Below, one piece after another: positions 25,709 through 34,197 of a DNA stretch of 64,000 nt; position 1 is the stretch's first letter; every line of letters starts with the position of its first letter. Origin of the DNA: Anaerolineae bacterium (GTDB lineage Bacteria; Chloroflexota; Anaerolineae; JAFGEY01); NCBI GenBank assembly GCA_016783145.1, contig JADHXD010000002.1, positions 19,646 to 83,645 of the forward strand, in the 5' to 3' direction. Position numbers and translations under genes: made by a program. The notes under the pieces were generated by a model. It searched no databases and was not told where the DNA came from. It saw nothing but the letters and a program-made list of their open reading frames with translations.

Positions 25709-27013
25709 ATGAACCTGCGCCGAGGCGATCGGTACGTGTTTTGGCCGCGAGTCACTGCAGCGCTTGCTGTGATCGTGGCGCTTGCCACGTCATGCCGAGT
25801 GGCGCAGGCCATCCCGTCGCCCATCCCGTACACGACACCCAAGGCTCCACTTGCTACTCAGGGTGCCCCACCGACAAACACAGCCGTTCAGCCCGGGCCA
25901 ACCCCGACAGAGCAAGAGCCCAAGCCCTCACCACCCACAGCCACGCGTGCGTCGCAAGCCGGACCTACAGCCACGCCCGTACCGTCTCCACGAATGACTT
26001 CCCCAGACTATGGCATCCAGGCCTTCCTCTGGTGGCGGCCCGAGGTGGCCACGCGGGATCTCAGGCTGATCCAAGATATGGGATTCCCTTGGGTCAAGCA
26101 AGTCTTTGCCTGGTCCGACATCGAGTGGGCGGGCAAGGGGATCTTTAACTGGAATCAGGCCGACGGAGTTGTGCACCACGCGAACGAGGCCGGGGTCAAA
26201 CTGCTGGCTCGCCTTGACCGCGCGCCCAAGTGGACAGGAGCAGGAGATCCCAACGGACCGCCGGACAACTTGGAGGACTTTGGAGATTTCTGCTACGCAG
26301 TCGCATCTCGCTACAAAGGGCGCATCCAAGCGTACCAGATCTGGAACGAACCAAACCTGGCGCGCGAGTGGGGAGGCAGGCCGCCCGATCCCGTGGAATA
26401 CGTCCGCTTGCTCAGCATCGCCTACCGACGCATCAAAGAGGCGGATCCTGACGCCCTCGTGATCAGCGCAGGCCTGACTCCGACAGGGACCTCGTCAGAC
26501 CAGGCCATGCCCGACTCAGTGTACCTCGAGCAGATGTACCAGGCAGGCTTTCAGCACCACTGCGACATGGTCGGAATGCATGCCGCTGGCTTCAAAGCGC
26601 CGCCGGAGCTCTCTCCAGCAGAGGTCGCCGCGAACAAGGAAGAATACGGGGGAGAGCGGTTCTTCTGCTTCCGCCACGTCGAGGACCTGCGCGAGATCAT
26701 GGAGCGCCACGGGGATGGCGCGCGGCAGGTGGCCATCCTGGAGTTCGGCTGGACTACCGACCTGATTCATCCAAGCTATTCGTGGCACGCGGTCACCGAA
26801 GAGCAGCAGGCCCGCTATCTGGTGGGCGCCTATGAATACGCGCGGGACAATTGGCAACCATGGATCGCCCTGATGAGCACGATCTACATTGCCGATGCGG
26901 ACTGGACGGAAGACCGCGAGGAGTACTGGTGGGCCATCACCTACCCGGACTACCCGCGTTTCAGGGCCAGGCCAGCGTACGACGCACTGCGCGCAATGGA
27001 CAAGGTGCGGTAG
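25709..27013 (+). CDS. Secreted clan GH-A glycosidase-like protein
   Basis: This 434-residue protein is a paralogue of the C-terminal barrel of the preceding protein. It has an N-terminal signal (hydrophobic run ending ...ALATSC, possibly a lipoprotein site), a Thr/Pro-rich linker to about residue 95 and then a GH39/GH5-like TIM barrel. The acid/base Glu is in YQIWNEPN and the nucleophile Glu in AILEFGWTT. The substrate is unknown. GAGG 8 nt upstream supports the ATG at 25709. The stop lies 4 nt from the end of the convergent SPT-like gene. Confidence 0.82.
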   Translation: MNLRRGDRYVFWPRVTAALAVIVALATSCRVAQAIPSPIPYTTPKAPLATQGAPPTNTAVQPGPTPTEQEPKPSPPTATRASQAGPTATPVPSPRMTSPDYGIQAFLWWRPEVATRDLRLIQDMGFPWVKQVFAWSDIEWAGKGIFNWNQADGVVHHANEAGVKLLARLDRAPKWTGAGDPNGPPDNLEDFGDFCYAVASRYKGRIQAYQIWNEPNLAREWGGRPPDPVEYVRLLSIAYRRIKEADPDALVISAGLTPTGTSSDQAMPDSVYLEQMYQAGFQHHCDMVGMHAAGFKAPPELSPAEVAANKEEYGGERFFCFRHVEDLREIMERHGDGARQVAILEFGWTTDLIHPSYSWHAVTEEQQARYLVGAYEYARDNWQPWIALMSTIYIADADWTEDREEYWWAITYPDYPRFRARPAYDALRAMDKVR

Positions 27014-27017
27014 TGGA

Positions 27018-28199
27018 TCAGATGACCCCTACTTCCTTTCCCACCCGCTCAAACAGCTCCAGCACGCGGTCCAACTGCTCGTCGGTGTGTGTGGCCATGT
27101 AGCTTGTGCGCAAGAGCGACTTGCTGGGTGGCACGGCGGGCGGCACGACAGCATTCGTGTATACTCCAGCGTCAAAAAGCGCACGCCATATCCTGAACGT
27201 CGGGATATCATCGCCAATGATGATCGGGATGATCGGGGTCTGGCTCGAGCCCGTATCGTACCCTAGGTCCTGGAACCCCTGGCGCATCTTTTGGGCGATA
27301 TCGAGCAGGCGCTTGGGCCGCTCAGGCTCGGTCCGCATGATTTCCAGGGCGGCCAGGCAGGCCGCCACATTCGCCGCCGGCATAGCCGCGCTAAAGATCA
27401 GAGAGCGCGCGTGGTGCTGTATGTAGTGGATGGCAGCCTTGTCCCCGGCTATGAACCCGCCAAGCGAGGCAAAAGACTTGCTAAAGGTGCCCATGATCAG
27501 ATCCACGTCGTCCGTAACACCGAAATGGGAGGCCGTGCCCCGGCCGTTCTGACCCAACACACCGGTCGCGTGCGCATCGTCAACCATCAAGCGTGCCTTG
27601 TACCTCTTGCAGAGGGGGATCATACCAGGCAGAGGAGCGATATCGCCTCCCATGCTGAAAATGCCGTCCACGACGACGAGCTTGCCTTGATCAGGTTCAC
27701 ACTTGGCGAGCGTCCGCTCCAAGCTGTCCATGCTACTATGTCGAAAGCGAAGCATCTGCCCGAACGAGAGCCGGCACCCATCGACAATGCTGGCGTGATC
27801 TTCTCTGTCGGTGATGACCACGTCGTCCTTCCCAACCAGAGCAGAGATCGTGCCCACGTTTGTCTGGTACCCGGTGCTGAAGACGAGGGCAGCCTCCTTG
27901 CCGACAAAGTCGGCAAGTTCACCCTCTAGCTGCCTGTGCAGGTCCAGGGTACCGTTGAGAAAGCGCGATCCGGTGCAGCTTGTGCCGTAGCGCCGGATCG
28001 CCTCGACGGCAGCTTCCCGCACTCTGGGATGAGTCGTCAACCCAAGGTAGTTGTTGGAGCCGATCATGATCAGCCTTCGGCCATCTATGGTGACTTCCGT
28101 CCCCTCCGTATCAGAGAGAGGGATAAAGTACGGATAGCAGCCCATCTTGATGACTTCTTCTGCGGCGGTGAATCGGTAGCACTTTTCATACAGTTCCAC
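27018..28199 (-). CDS. spt: Serine palmitoyltransferase-like alpha-oxoamine synthase
   Basis: This 393-residue PLP enzyme belongs to the alpha-oxoamine synthase family (SPT, KBL, AONS, ALAS). The PLP lysine is in GTFSKSFASLGGF, the stacking His region is DREDHASIVDG, and VDDAHATGVLG holds the PLP-ring Asp. The segments MIGSNNYLGL and GSRFLNGTLDLH, the leading TEVTIDGRR and MATHTDEQ near the end closely follow the Bacteroides-type serine palmitoyltransferase pattern as I remember it, rather than biotin or threonine-pathway enzymes. No bio or tdh genes are nearby. The divergent epimerase and the downstream GNAT protein complete a ceramide-type set. SPT condenses serine with acyl-CoA/ACP to a 3-keto long-chain base. 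Confidence 0.75.
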   Translation of the reverse strand: MELYEKCYRFTAAEEVIKMGCYPYFIPLSDTEGTEVTIDGRRLIMIGSNNYLGLTTHPRVREAAVEAIRRYGTSCTGSRFLNGTLDLHRQLEGELADFVGKEAALVFSTGYQTNVGTISALVGKDDVVITDREDHASIVDGCRLSFGQMLRFRHSSMDSLERTLAKCEPDQGKLVVVDGIFSMGGDIAPLPGMIPLCKRYKARLMVDDAHATGVLGQNGRGTASHFGVTDDVDLIMGTFSKSFASLGGFIAGDKAAIHYIQHHARSLIFSAAMPAANVAACLAALEIMRTEPERPKRLLDIAQKMRQGFQDLGYDTGSSQTPIIPIIIGDDIPTFRIWRALFDAGVYTNAVVPPAVPPSKSLLRTSYMATHTDEQLDRVLELFERVGKEVGVI

Positions 28200-28240
28200 G
28201 GTATCTGCTCACCTGCTTTCCTGAGGGTAAGATGTGCAGT

Positions 28241-28269
28241 ATTGTACTTTACTTCTGGCGATTGGTCAA
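28241..28269 (-). promoter_or_regulatory. Promoter of the SPT-like gene
   Basis: Minus-strand TTGACC (28269-28264) and TACAAT (28246-28241) have a 17-bp spacer, about 42 nt before the start. Both hexamers are one mismatch from consensus. Confidence 0.7.
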
Positions 28270-28383
28270 TTGAGCACAGGAGGCACCTTATGGACGATGC
28301 GATGGGGCTCGCCGGGTGTTCCACTCGACTGCGGGTGGGCAATTGGCCTCGCTTGTCCGGGCGACCCGAGGCGCTGACCTGAG

Positions 28384-29370
28384 ATGGCAGATCAGGCGTT
28401 CGTCACTGGCGCGACGGGCTGCGTTGGCGCGAACGTGGCTGCGGCCTTACTTGCGCAGGGGTACCGTGTCCGAGCGATGCGGCGCTCCACGTCCTCGCTG
28501 GCAGCACTAGCTGACCTGGACGTCGAGCTGGTGACCGGGGACATCTTTGACCTCCCCTCCTTGACCGCTGCGATGGAGGGTTGTGAGCTGGTCTTCCACT
28601 GTGCTGCTGTCTCTGACTACTGGCGGACCCCTGCGCCGCGCATATACCAGGTGAATGTAGAGGGAACGCGCCGCGTACTTCAGGCTGCACTCTGGACAAG
28701 CGTTAGGCGATTGGTATACACGAGTTCTATCGGAGCGTTGGGTGTGCCGGCGCCAGGACATCTCCTGGACGAGTCATCCACCTTCAACCTTCCGCCTCGC
28801 CGTTTCCCCTATGGTCATTCCAAGCACCTGGCGGAGCAGGAGGTGCACGACGCGGTTGCCCGAGGGTTGGACGCGATCATTGTCAACCCATCTCTTGTGA
28901 TGGGTGCTCGCGATGTCCATTTCATCGGCGGGAGCGCCCTACGCGAGGTCAAGCGAGGGCTGTCGTGGTTCGCGCCCGCCGGCGGCGCCAACTGGATCGA
29001 CGCGGAGACGGTCGGTATGGGGCAAGTGCTGGCTGCCAAACGGGGCTTCACGGGCGAACGGTACATTCTGGGCGGGGAGAACCTGGCTCACAAGGAGGCT
29101 CTGGCCTTCATTGCAGACACCGTGGGAGGAAAGCGTCCCTGGCTCACGCTGCCGCGCGCGCTCACGGGCGCAGGCGCGGTCGCGGTCGATGCGCTCAACG
29201 CCCTCTGGCCGGGCATGCTGCCCTTCGGCGGTGATCAGGCACGCATGAGCGGCATAGAGATGTACTGCAACTGTCAGAAGGCGTTTCAGGGGCTGGGTCT
29301 TCCACGCACGCCCTTCCACGCGGCCGTGAAGCGCGCCTACGCCTGGTACCAGGCCAATGGCTATATGTAG
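28384..29370 (+). CDS. NAD-dependent epimerase/dehydratase (extended SDR), candidate ceramide reductase
   Basis: This 328-residue extended short-chain dehydrogenase has the N-terminal Rossmann loop GATGCVGANV and the active-site Tyr-Lys in PYGHSKHLAE (about 138-142) with an upstream Ser pair in VYTSSIGAL. Its pattern resembles dihydroflavonol-reductase and HpnA-type members, the group that also contains the bacterial ceramide reductase CerR. It is divergent from the SPT-like gene with 184 nt between the starts, which suggests that it reduces the 3-keto group of the long-chain base or ceramide. That assignment is inference from context. The ribosome-binding site is weak (GAGG 12 nt upstream). 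Confidence 0.85.
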   Translation: MADQAFVTGATGCVGANVAAALLAQGYRVRAMRRSTSSLAALADLDVELVTGDIFDLPSLTAAMEGCELVFHCAAVSDYWRTPAPRIYQVNVEGTRRVLQAALWTSVRRLVYTSSIGALGVPAPGHLLDESSTFNLPPRRFPYGHSKHLAEQEVHDAVARGLDAIIVNPSLVMGARDVHFIGGSALREVKRGLSWFAPAGGANWIDAETVGMGQVLAAKRGFTGERYILGGENLAHKEALAFIADTVGGKRPWLTLPRALTGAGAVAVDALNALWPGMLPFGGDQARMSGIEMYCNCQKAFQGLGLPRTPFHAAVKRAYAWYQANGYM

Positions 29371-29477
29371 CCGGCTTTGTGTGAGCACGTAGCAGCGGGG
29401 CAGCGTGCGGTCGCGCGTACGCTCCAGATTCGCACAGGCTACGGCCGGCGGCCTGAACCCTGGCTCGGGCTGCCTCT

Positions 29478-29505
29478 TTGCCACGACGGCGCTCAGGTGT
29501 ATAAT
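29478..29505 (+). promoter_or_regulatory. Promoter of the GNAT/phosphorylase genes
   Basis: TTGCCA (29478-29483) and TATAAT (29500-29505) are 16 bp apart, among the best sigma70-type matches in the window. The leader before the start at 29684 is about 170 nt. Apart from this promoter the 313-nt gap shows no gene. Confidence 0.7.
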
Positions 29506-29683
29506 ACCATACCGTGCAGGCCAGTGCATCCGAGTCCCCTTGTAGACAGCGTCTCCGGGTTCTCGAGTATGACTCCAGCCGGTGCATTTCGGGTGCTTTG
29601 TCGTCGTCACGGTGGCACGTGCCTGAGTCACGTGCCCGTCCCAGCGGACCGTGTGAAAGGCATTGATCAGGAGGTTGTAGAGC

Positions 29684-30877
29684 ATGACCACTGACAGACT
29701 CACGATTCACCCAGTACTCACACCCAGCGAAAGGCTGGCCTTCATCCACTTTATGTGGGAGGTCTACAAGGATGATCCCTACTGGGTGCCTCCGCTCATC
29801 TCTGAGCGGGTAGAGTTCCTCGACAAGGAACGTCACCCGTTCCACCAGCACTCAGAGGTGGCCCTCTTTATGGCTCATCGTGACGGCAGGCCCGTGGGCA
29901 CCATCGCAGCTATCCTGAACCGCAGGCACAACGAGTTCCACGGCGAGAAGGTGGGGTTCTTTGGGCTCTTTGAGGTGCTCCCCGATCAAGAGGCCGCAGA
30001 AGGACTGCTGGACTGCGCGTGCGACTGGGCTCGCCAGCGAGGTATGACCGCCATCCGTGGCCCGGTCAGCTTTTCTACGAATGAAGAGTGCGCGATGCTG
30101 GTGGACGGATGGGACGGCCCGCCTGTGGTCATGATGCCCTACAACCCGCGTTACTATCCGCAGTACGTGGAGGCCGCGGGCTTCCGCAAGGCGATGGACC
30201 TTCTGGCCTACAGGATGGACCTCCGCCATCTTGGCCCTCACGGCGAGAACCTTCCTCCAAAGCTGCTTCGCGTGGCAAAAAGGATCGAGGAGCGCGGGAG
30301 TTTCACGGTGCGCCCGATCAACATGCGGGACTTTGATGCAGAGGTAGAACGCTTCAAGAGCATCTACAACTCTGCATGGGCAAAGAACTGGGGGTTTGTT
30401 CCTCTCACAGACGCAGAGATCGACCACTTGGCCGCTGGGCTCAGGCAGATGCTCGATCCGAGCATCACCTGGTTTGCCGAGAAGGATGGGAAACCCGTTG
30501 CTGCGATGCTGCCCCTCCCCGACGTGAGCCAGGCACTCATTCGAGCCTACCCCCGTCCCGGCGCGCCAGAGTGGTGGACGATGGTTAAGCTCCTCTGGCA
30601 CTGGAAAGTACTCCGCTGCGTTGACAGGATCCGGGGTTTCGCTGGAGGTGTGCTGGAGGAGTACCGCGCCAGAGGTGTTGACGCGCTCCTGCTGATGAAA
30701 ATCGCCGAAGCGGGGCTGCCCCGGTACAAGCAGGCAGAGATGTCGTGGGTGCTGGAGAGTAATGTCATGATGCGCCGCACTGCCGAGATGCTCGGCGGTG
30801 AGGTATACCGTACCTATCGCATCTATGAAAAGCCGCTGCAGGACTCACCAGTGCAGTCTGAGAAGACTACCCCGTAG
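29684..30877 (+). CDS. GNAT-fold acyltransferase-like protein, candidate ceramide synthase
   Basis: The 397-residue protein starts with a segment typical of a conserved family of long GNAT-like proteins (MWEVYKDDPYWVPPL, VGTIAAILN) and continues with PYNPRYYPQYVEAAGF. It then has a second half with RGVDALLLMKIAEAGL and EMSWVLESN. The last motif matches the C-terminal acyl-CoA region of this group, in which related proteins (YghO-like) are found. It is longer than small-molecule acetyltransferases. Neighbouring SPT-like and reductase genes suggest N-acylation of a long-chain base, but a different acyl acceptor is possible. AGGAGG 8 nt upstream supports the start. It is followed by the GH65 fusion gene after 1 nt. 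Confidence 0.7.
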   Translation: MTTDRLTIHPVLTPSERLAFIHFMWEVYKDDPYWVPPLISERVEFLDKERHPFHQHSEVALFMAHRDGRPVGTIAAILNRRHNEFHGEKVGFFGLFEVLPDQEAAEGLLDCACDWARQRGMTAIRGPVSFSTNEECAMLVDGWDGPPVVMMPYNPRYYPQYVEAAGFRKAMDLLAYRMDLRHLGPHGENLPPKLLRVAKRIEERGSFTVRPINMRDFDAEVERFKSIYNSAWAKNWGFVPLTDAEIDHLAAGLRQMLDPSITWFAEKDGKPVAAMLPLPDVSQALIRAYPRPGAPEWWTMVKLLWHWKVLRCVDRIRGFAGGVLEEYRARGVDALLLMKIAEAGLPRYKQAEMSWVLESNVMMRRTAEMLGGEVYRTYRIYEKPLQDSPVQSEKTTP

Positions 30878-30878
30878 G

Positions 30879-33761
30879 ATGGGTGTGATGGTGGAAACCG
30901 GCTGGATGGTGCGTGAAACGGCGTTTGTGCCCGCTCGCCTCCATCACAAGGAGACCGTGTTCACCCTCGGCAATGGCTACCTGAGCACGCGAGGTGCCTT
31001 TGAGGAGGGATACCCTCAAGCCTGGGCAGCGACCCTTGTCCACGGAGTGTACGACAGCGTACCGACCGCCTACACCGAGCTGGCCAACTGCCCCGACTGG
31101 CTGCCGCTCTACATCTCTGTGGACGGGTGCCACTTCCGGCTGGATCGGGGACACGTGCTGAGCTATCAGCGACAGCTTGATCTCCGGCGAGGCATACTCA
31201 CCCGCCGCGTGCGCTGGCGCAGTCCTGCTGGACAGACGCTCGACATCCTCTTCGAACGCTTCGCCGCCCTGCACGATCCGCACGCGTTGGCGCTTCACTG
31301 TGAGATCACCGCAGTGGACTCGCCGTGTACCATCAGGGTCCAGGCCGGTATCGATGGCTATGCCAACAACATGGGCGTGGCTCACTGGGAATGGGTAAAC
31401 CAGGGTGAGACGGACGGGGCAGTCTGGCTCCACACGCGCACGCGCCACTCTGGCATCGATCTGGGCATGGCGTCCCGACTGGAGGTGGCCGGCGCCGACA
31501 ACGTGCACATGGTGGCGGCAGACTGCCACAACGCCCCCGCCGTTGTCGTATCGCTCGACGCACGACCAGCACAGACGATCTGCTTTGAGAAGATCGTGAC
31601 CGTCTATACTTCGCGAGAGGCCCGTCAGCCCGCTGCAGCGGCTCGAGAGAGGCTGTCCCAAGTCAGCGACTATGCACACCTGGCAGCGGCCCAGGAGCAC
31701 GCATGGGCTCAGGTATGGGCCACCAGCGATGTGCTCATTGAGGGAGACCCCCGCGCCCAGCTTGCGATCCGTCACAGCCTGTTTCAGTTGCTGATCGCCG
31801 CGCCACATCAGGACGACCAGGTGAGTATCCCCGCCAAGACCCTATCGGGGTTCGGGTATCGAGGACACGTCTTCTGGGATACAGAGATCTTTGTCCTGCC
31901 CTTCCTCTCCCTCACACGACCCGCAGCCGCCCGCAACCTGCTGACCTATCGCTACCATACCTTGCCAGGCGCGCGGCGCAAAGCAAGGGAGGCAGGCTAC
32001 GAGGGAGCGATGGTTGCCTGGGAAAGCGCCGCTACCGGAGACGAAGTCACACCTCGCTGGGTGCCCGGCCCTGAGGGACAAGAGCTGGTGCGCATCTGGT
32101 GCGGTGACATCGAGCTTCACATCACGTGTGATGTGGCCTATGCCGTCTGGAGCTACTGGCATATCACCGGCGATGACGAATGGATGCAGCGCTATGGAGC
32201 CGAGATCCTGCTCGACACGGCCGTCTTCTGGGGAAGCCGCGTCGAGTGGGATGCCGAGCGGAACCAGTACGAGATATCTGACGTCATCGGCCCGGACGAA
32301 TACCACGAGCACGTGGACAACAGTGTGTTCACCAACCGCATGGTCCAGTGGCACCTCCGGACCGCTGTCCAGGCATATGTCTGGCTGTCCCAGTCTCATC
32401 CTGGTCAGGCAGCGGATCTCGCGCACCGCCTTGGCCTGACTGCAGAGCGGTTGGCCCACTGGCGTGAGGTCGCGGAACGCATCGTCGTGCTGCACGACCC
32501 CGAGACCGGCTTGATGGAGCAGTTTGAGGGCTTCTTTGCCCTTCGGGATCTGGACTTGATCGCATATGAACCACGAGAGAGATCGATGCAAGCCATCCTG
32601 GGCATCGAGGGCGCCAACGCTCACCAGGTCCTCAAGCAGGCCGATGTGCTGATGCTTCTCTACCTGCTGCGAGATCACTATGACCTGAAGGTGCTGCAGG
32701 CCAACTGGGACTACTATGCTCCGCGCACCGACCACACATACGGCTCCTCGCTGGGCCCCGCGATCCACGCGATCGCCGCCTGTGCGCTGGGCAAGAGCGA
32801 GGAAGCATACGAGCACTTAATCCGGGCGGCGCTTGTGGACCTGGAGGATGTGAGGGGCAACGCCGCAGATGGAATCCACGCCGCCTCGGCGGGCGGTCTC
32901 TGGCAGGCCATCGTCTTTGGGTTTGGCGGCGTCCGAGTGACCCCGACCGGCCCGATCGCCTCACCGCGACTGCCGGCAAGATGGACGCGTCTCCGCTTCA
33001 AGATCCAGCACCGCGGGATCTGGTACGAGTTCGACCTGACAGGTTCACGCCAGAGCGTCGCGGGCACGGCGCTTCCCCCGGCACACAGTGAGCGCGCTGT
33101 CCCAGAGATCCGTGGACTGATCTTTGATCTCGACGGCGTGCTGACAGATACGTCCGAGTACCACTACCTGGCCTGGAAGCGTCTGGCCGATCAGGAGGGA
33201 ATCCCCTTCGATCGGCAGGCCAACGACGCGCTACGAGGCGTATCGCGCAGAGATTCCCTGATGATCTTGCTGGGCGATCGCCCCGCCACCGAGGGGCAGA
33301 TCCGGGAGATGATGGAGCGCAAGAACTGGTACTACCAGGAGCTCATCCAAAGCATCGGGCCGGAGAATCTCCTGCCAGGAGCAAGAAAGTTGCTCATCGA
33401 ACTGAAGGAGGCCGGGCTCAAGGTGGCAATCGGGTCGGCCAGCAGAAACGCACGCAGTGTGATCCAGAAGCTCGGCATCAGCGGCTGGATAGACACCGTC
33501 TCTGATGGGCACAGCGTAGAACGCCAGAAACCTGCGCCTGACCTGTTTCTTCACGCTGCGGCACATCTCGGCCTGGAGCCGGCTCAGTGCGTCGTCGTCG
33601 AGGACGCCGCCTCTGGAGTAGAGGCAGCCCTGGCAGCCGGTATGTGGACCGTGGGTTCGGGGCCCGCATCCCGCGTGGGAGCTGCTCACGTGGTGATCCC
33701 CAGTCTGGACGGCGTGGGTTGGAGACACCTTCAGTGTCTTTTGGTGCAGAGCCTCGCATAG
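30879..33761 (+). CDS. GH65 glycoside phosphorylase fused to beta-phosphoglucomutase
   Basis: This protein has 960 residues and two enzymes in one chain. Residues about 1-735 are a GH65 disaccharide phosphorylase (maltose, trehalose or kojibiose type) with the catalytic acid Glu474 in IGPDEYHEHVDN and the typical start ETVFTLGNGYLSTRG. Residues about 745-955 are a HAD-type beta-phosphoglucomutase with the nucleophile pair Asp750/Asp752 in FDLDGVLTDT, the substrate loop LRGVSRRDSL, GSASRNA and VVEDAASGVEAA. Phosphorolysis gives beta-glucose-1-phosphate, which the second domain turns into glucose-6-phosphate, so the fusion channels the intermediate. The earlier frame start overlaps the GNAT gene; the ATG at 30879 or 30888 is used. 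Confidence 0.93.
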   Translation: MGVMVETGWMVRETAFVPARLHHKETVFTLGNGYLSTRGAFEEGYPQAWAATLVHGVYDSVPTAYTELANCPDWLPLYISVDGCHFRLDRGHVLSYQRQLDLRRGILTRRVRWRSPAGQTLDILFERFAALHDPHALALHCEITAVDSPCTIRVQAGIDGYANNMGVAHWEWVNQGETDGAVWLHTRTRHSGIDLGMASRLEVAGADNVHMVAADCHNAPAVVVSLDARPAQTICFEKIVTVYTSREARQPAAAARERLSQVSDYAHLAAAQEHAWAQVWATSDVLIEGDPRAQLAIRHSLFQLLIAAPHQDDQVSIPAKTLSGFGYRGHVFWDTEIFVLPFLSLTRPAAARNLLTYRYHTLPGARRKAREAGYEGAMVAWESAATGDEVTPRWVPGPEGQELVRIWCGDIELHITCDVAYAVWSYWHITGDDEWMQRYGAEILLDTAVFWGSRVEWDAERNQYEISDVIGPDEYHEHVDNSVFTNRMVQWHLRTAVQAYVWLSQSHPGQAADLAHRLGLTAERLAHWREVAERIVVLHDPETGLMEQFEGFFALRDLDLIAYEPRERSMQAILGIEGANAHQVLKQADVLMLLYLLRDHYDLKVLQANWDYYAPRTDHTYGSSLGPAIHAIAACALGKSEEAYEHLIRAALVDLEDVRGNAADGIHAASAGGLWQAIVFGFGGVRVTPTGPIASPRLPARWTRLRFKIQHRGIWYEFDLTGSRQSVAGTALPPAHSERAVPEIRGLIFDLDGVLTDTSEYHYLAWKRLADQEGIPFDRQANDALRGVSRRDSLMILLGDRPATEGQIREMMERKNWYYQELIQSIGPENLLPGARKLLIELKEAGLKVAIGSASRNARSVIQKLGISGWIDTVSDGHSVERQKPAPDLFLHAAAHLGLEPAQCVVVEDAASGVEAALAAGMWTVGSGPASRVGAAHVVIPSLDGVGWRHLQCLLVQSLA

Positions 33762-33786
33762 GGAGGAGATGAGCCAGCAAGACCCC

Positions 33787-34146
33787 TCAGAGCACGAACC
33801 GGCTGTCGGTTGTGTCTTGACCCCTCAGGGACTCGCGCCATCGCCCCTCGTGACAGCGCCCACACCCGACCCTCGGCTCGGCAACCTCACTCTGAGCCAG
33901 CAGACAGAAAGCACGGACCTTGACCCTTGACAGCACCAACCACTGGCGGCCCACCCATCCCTCCAGCGCTATGTTGGGGCAGGCGTTCGCGCGCAGAATC
34001 GCCGGCACTGGGCACGTTCTGCAGAGACTCGGCTGCCACCGCCCGGACCTCGGGCTGTGCTCGATCAGTCGACACTCCTGGATCTCGCGACCTCGGTTAA
34101 AGTCTTCATAGTAGTATCGGCATTCTGTGCCTACTGGTGTGCGCAT
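33787..34146 (-). CDS. Small conserved-looking Cys-rich protein
   Basis: This 119-residue protein has a strong start (GGGGAG 6 nt before the ATG at 34146) and is the last gene of the minus-strand run. Motifs include YYYEDFNRGREIQECRLI, a Cys cluster CRTCPVPAILRANACP, and a later CGRCH. The spacing suggests a metal-binding site of four or more Cys. I do not recognise a characterised family. It lies 51 nt after the GT-C gene. Confidence 0.65.
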   Translation of the reverse strand: MRTPVGTECRYYYEDFNRGREIQECRLIEHSPRSGRWQPSLCRTCPVPAILRANACPNIALEGWVGRQWLVLSRVKVRAFCLLAQSEVAEPRVGCGRCHEGRWRESLRGQDTTDSRFVL

Positions 34147-34197
34147 GGACTTCTCCCCAGTGAGCCGGTACGGCGTGAGGGTAGGCCGCCGGCCAGA

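Noticed and set aside
29377..29694. A 105-codon frame before the GNAT gene
   Set aside because: It spans the promoter at 29478-29505, has no ribosome-binding site and no domain character.
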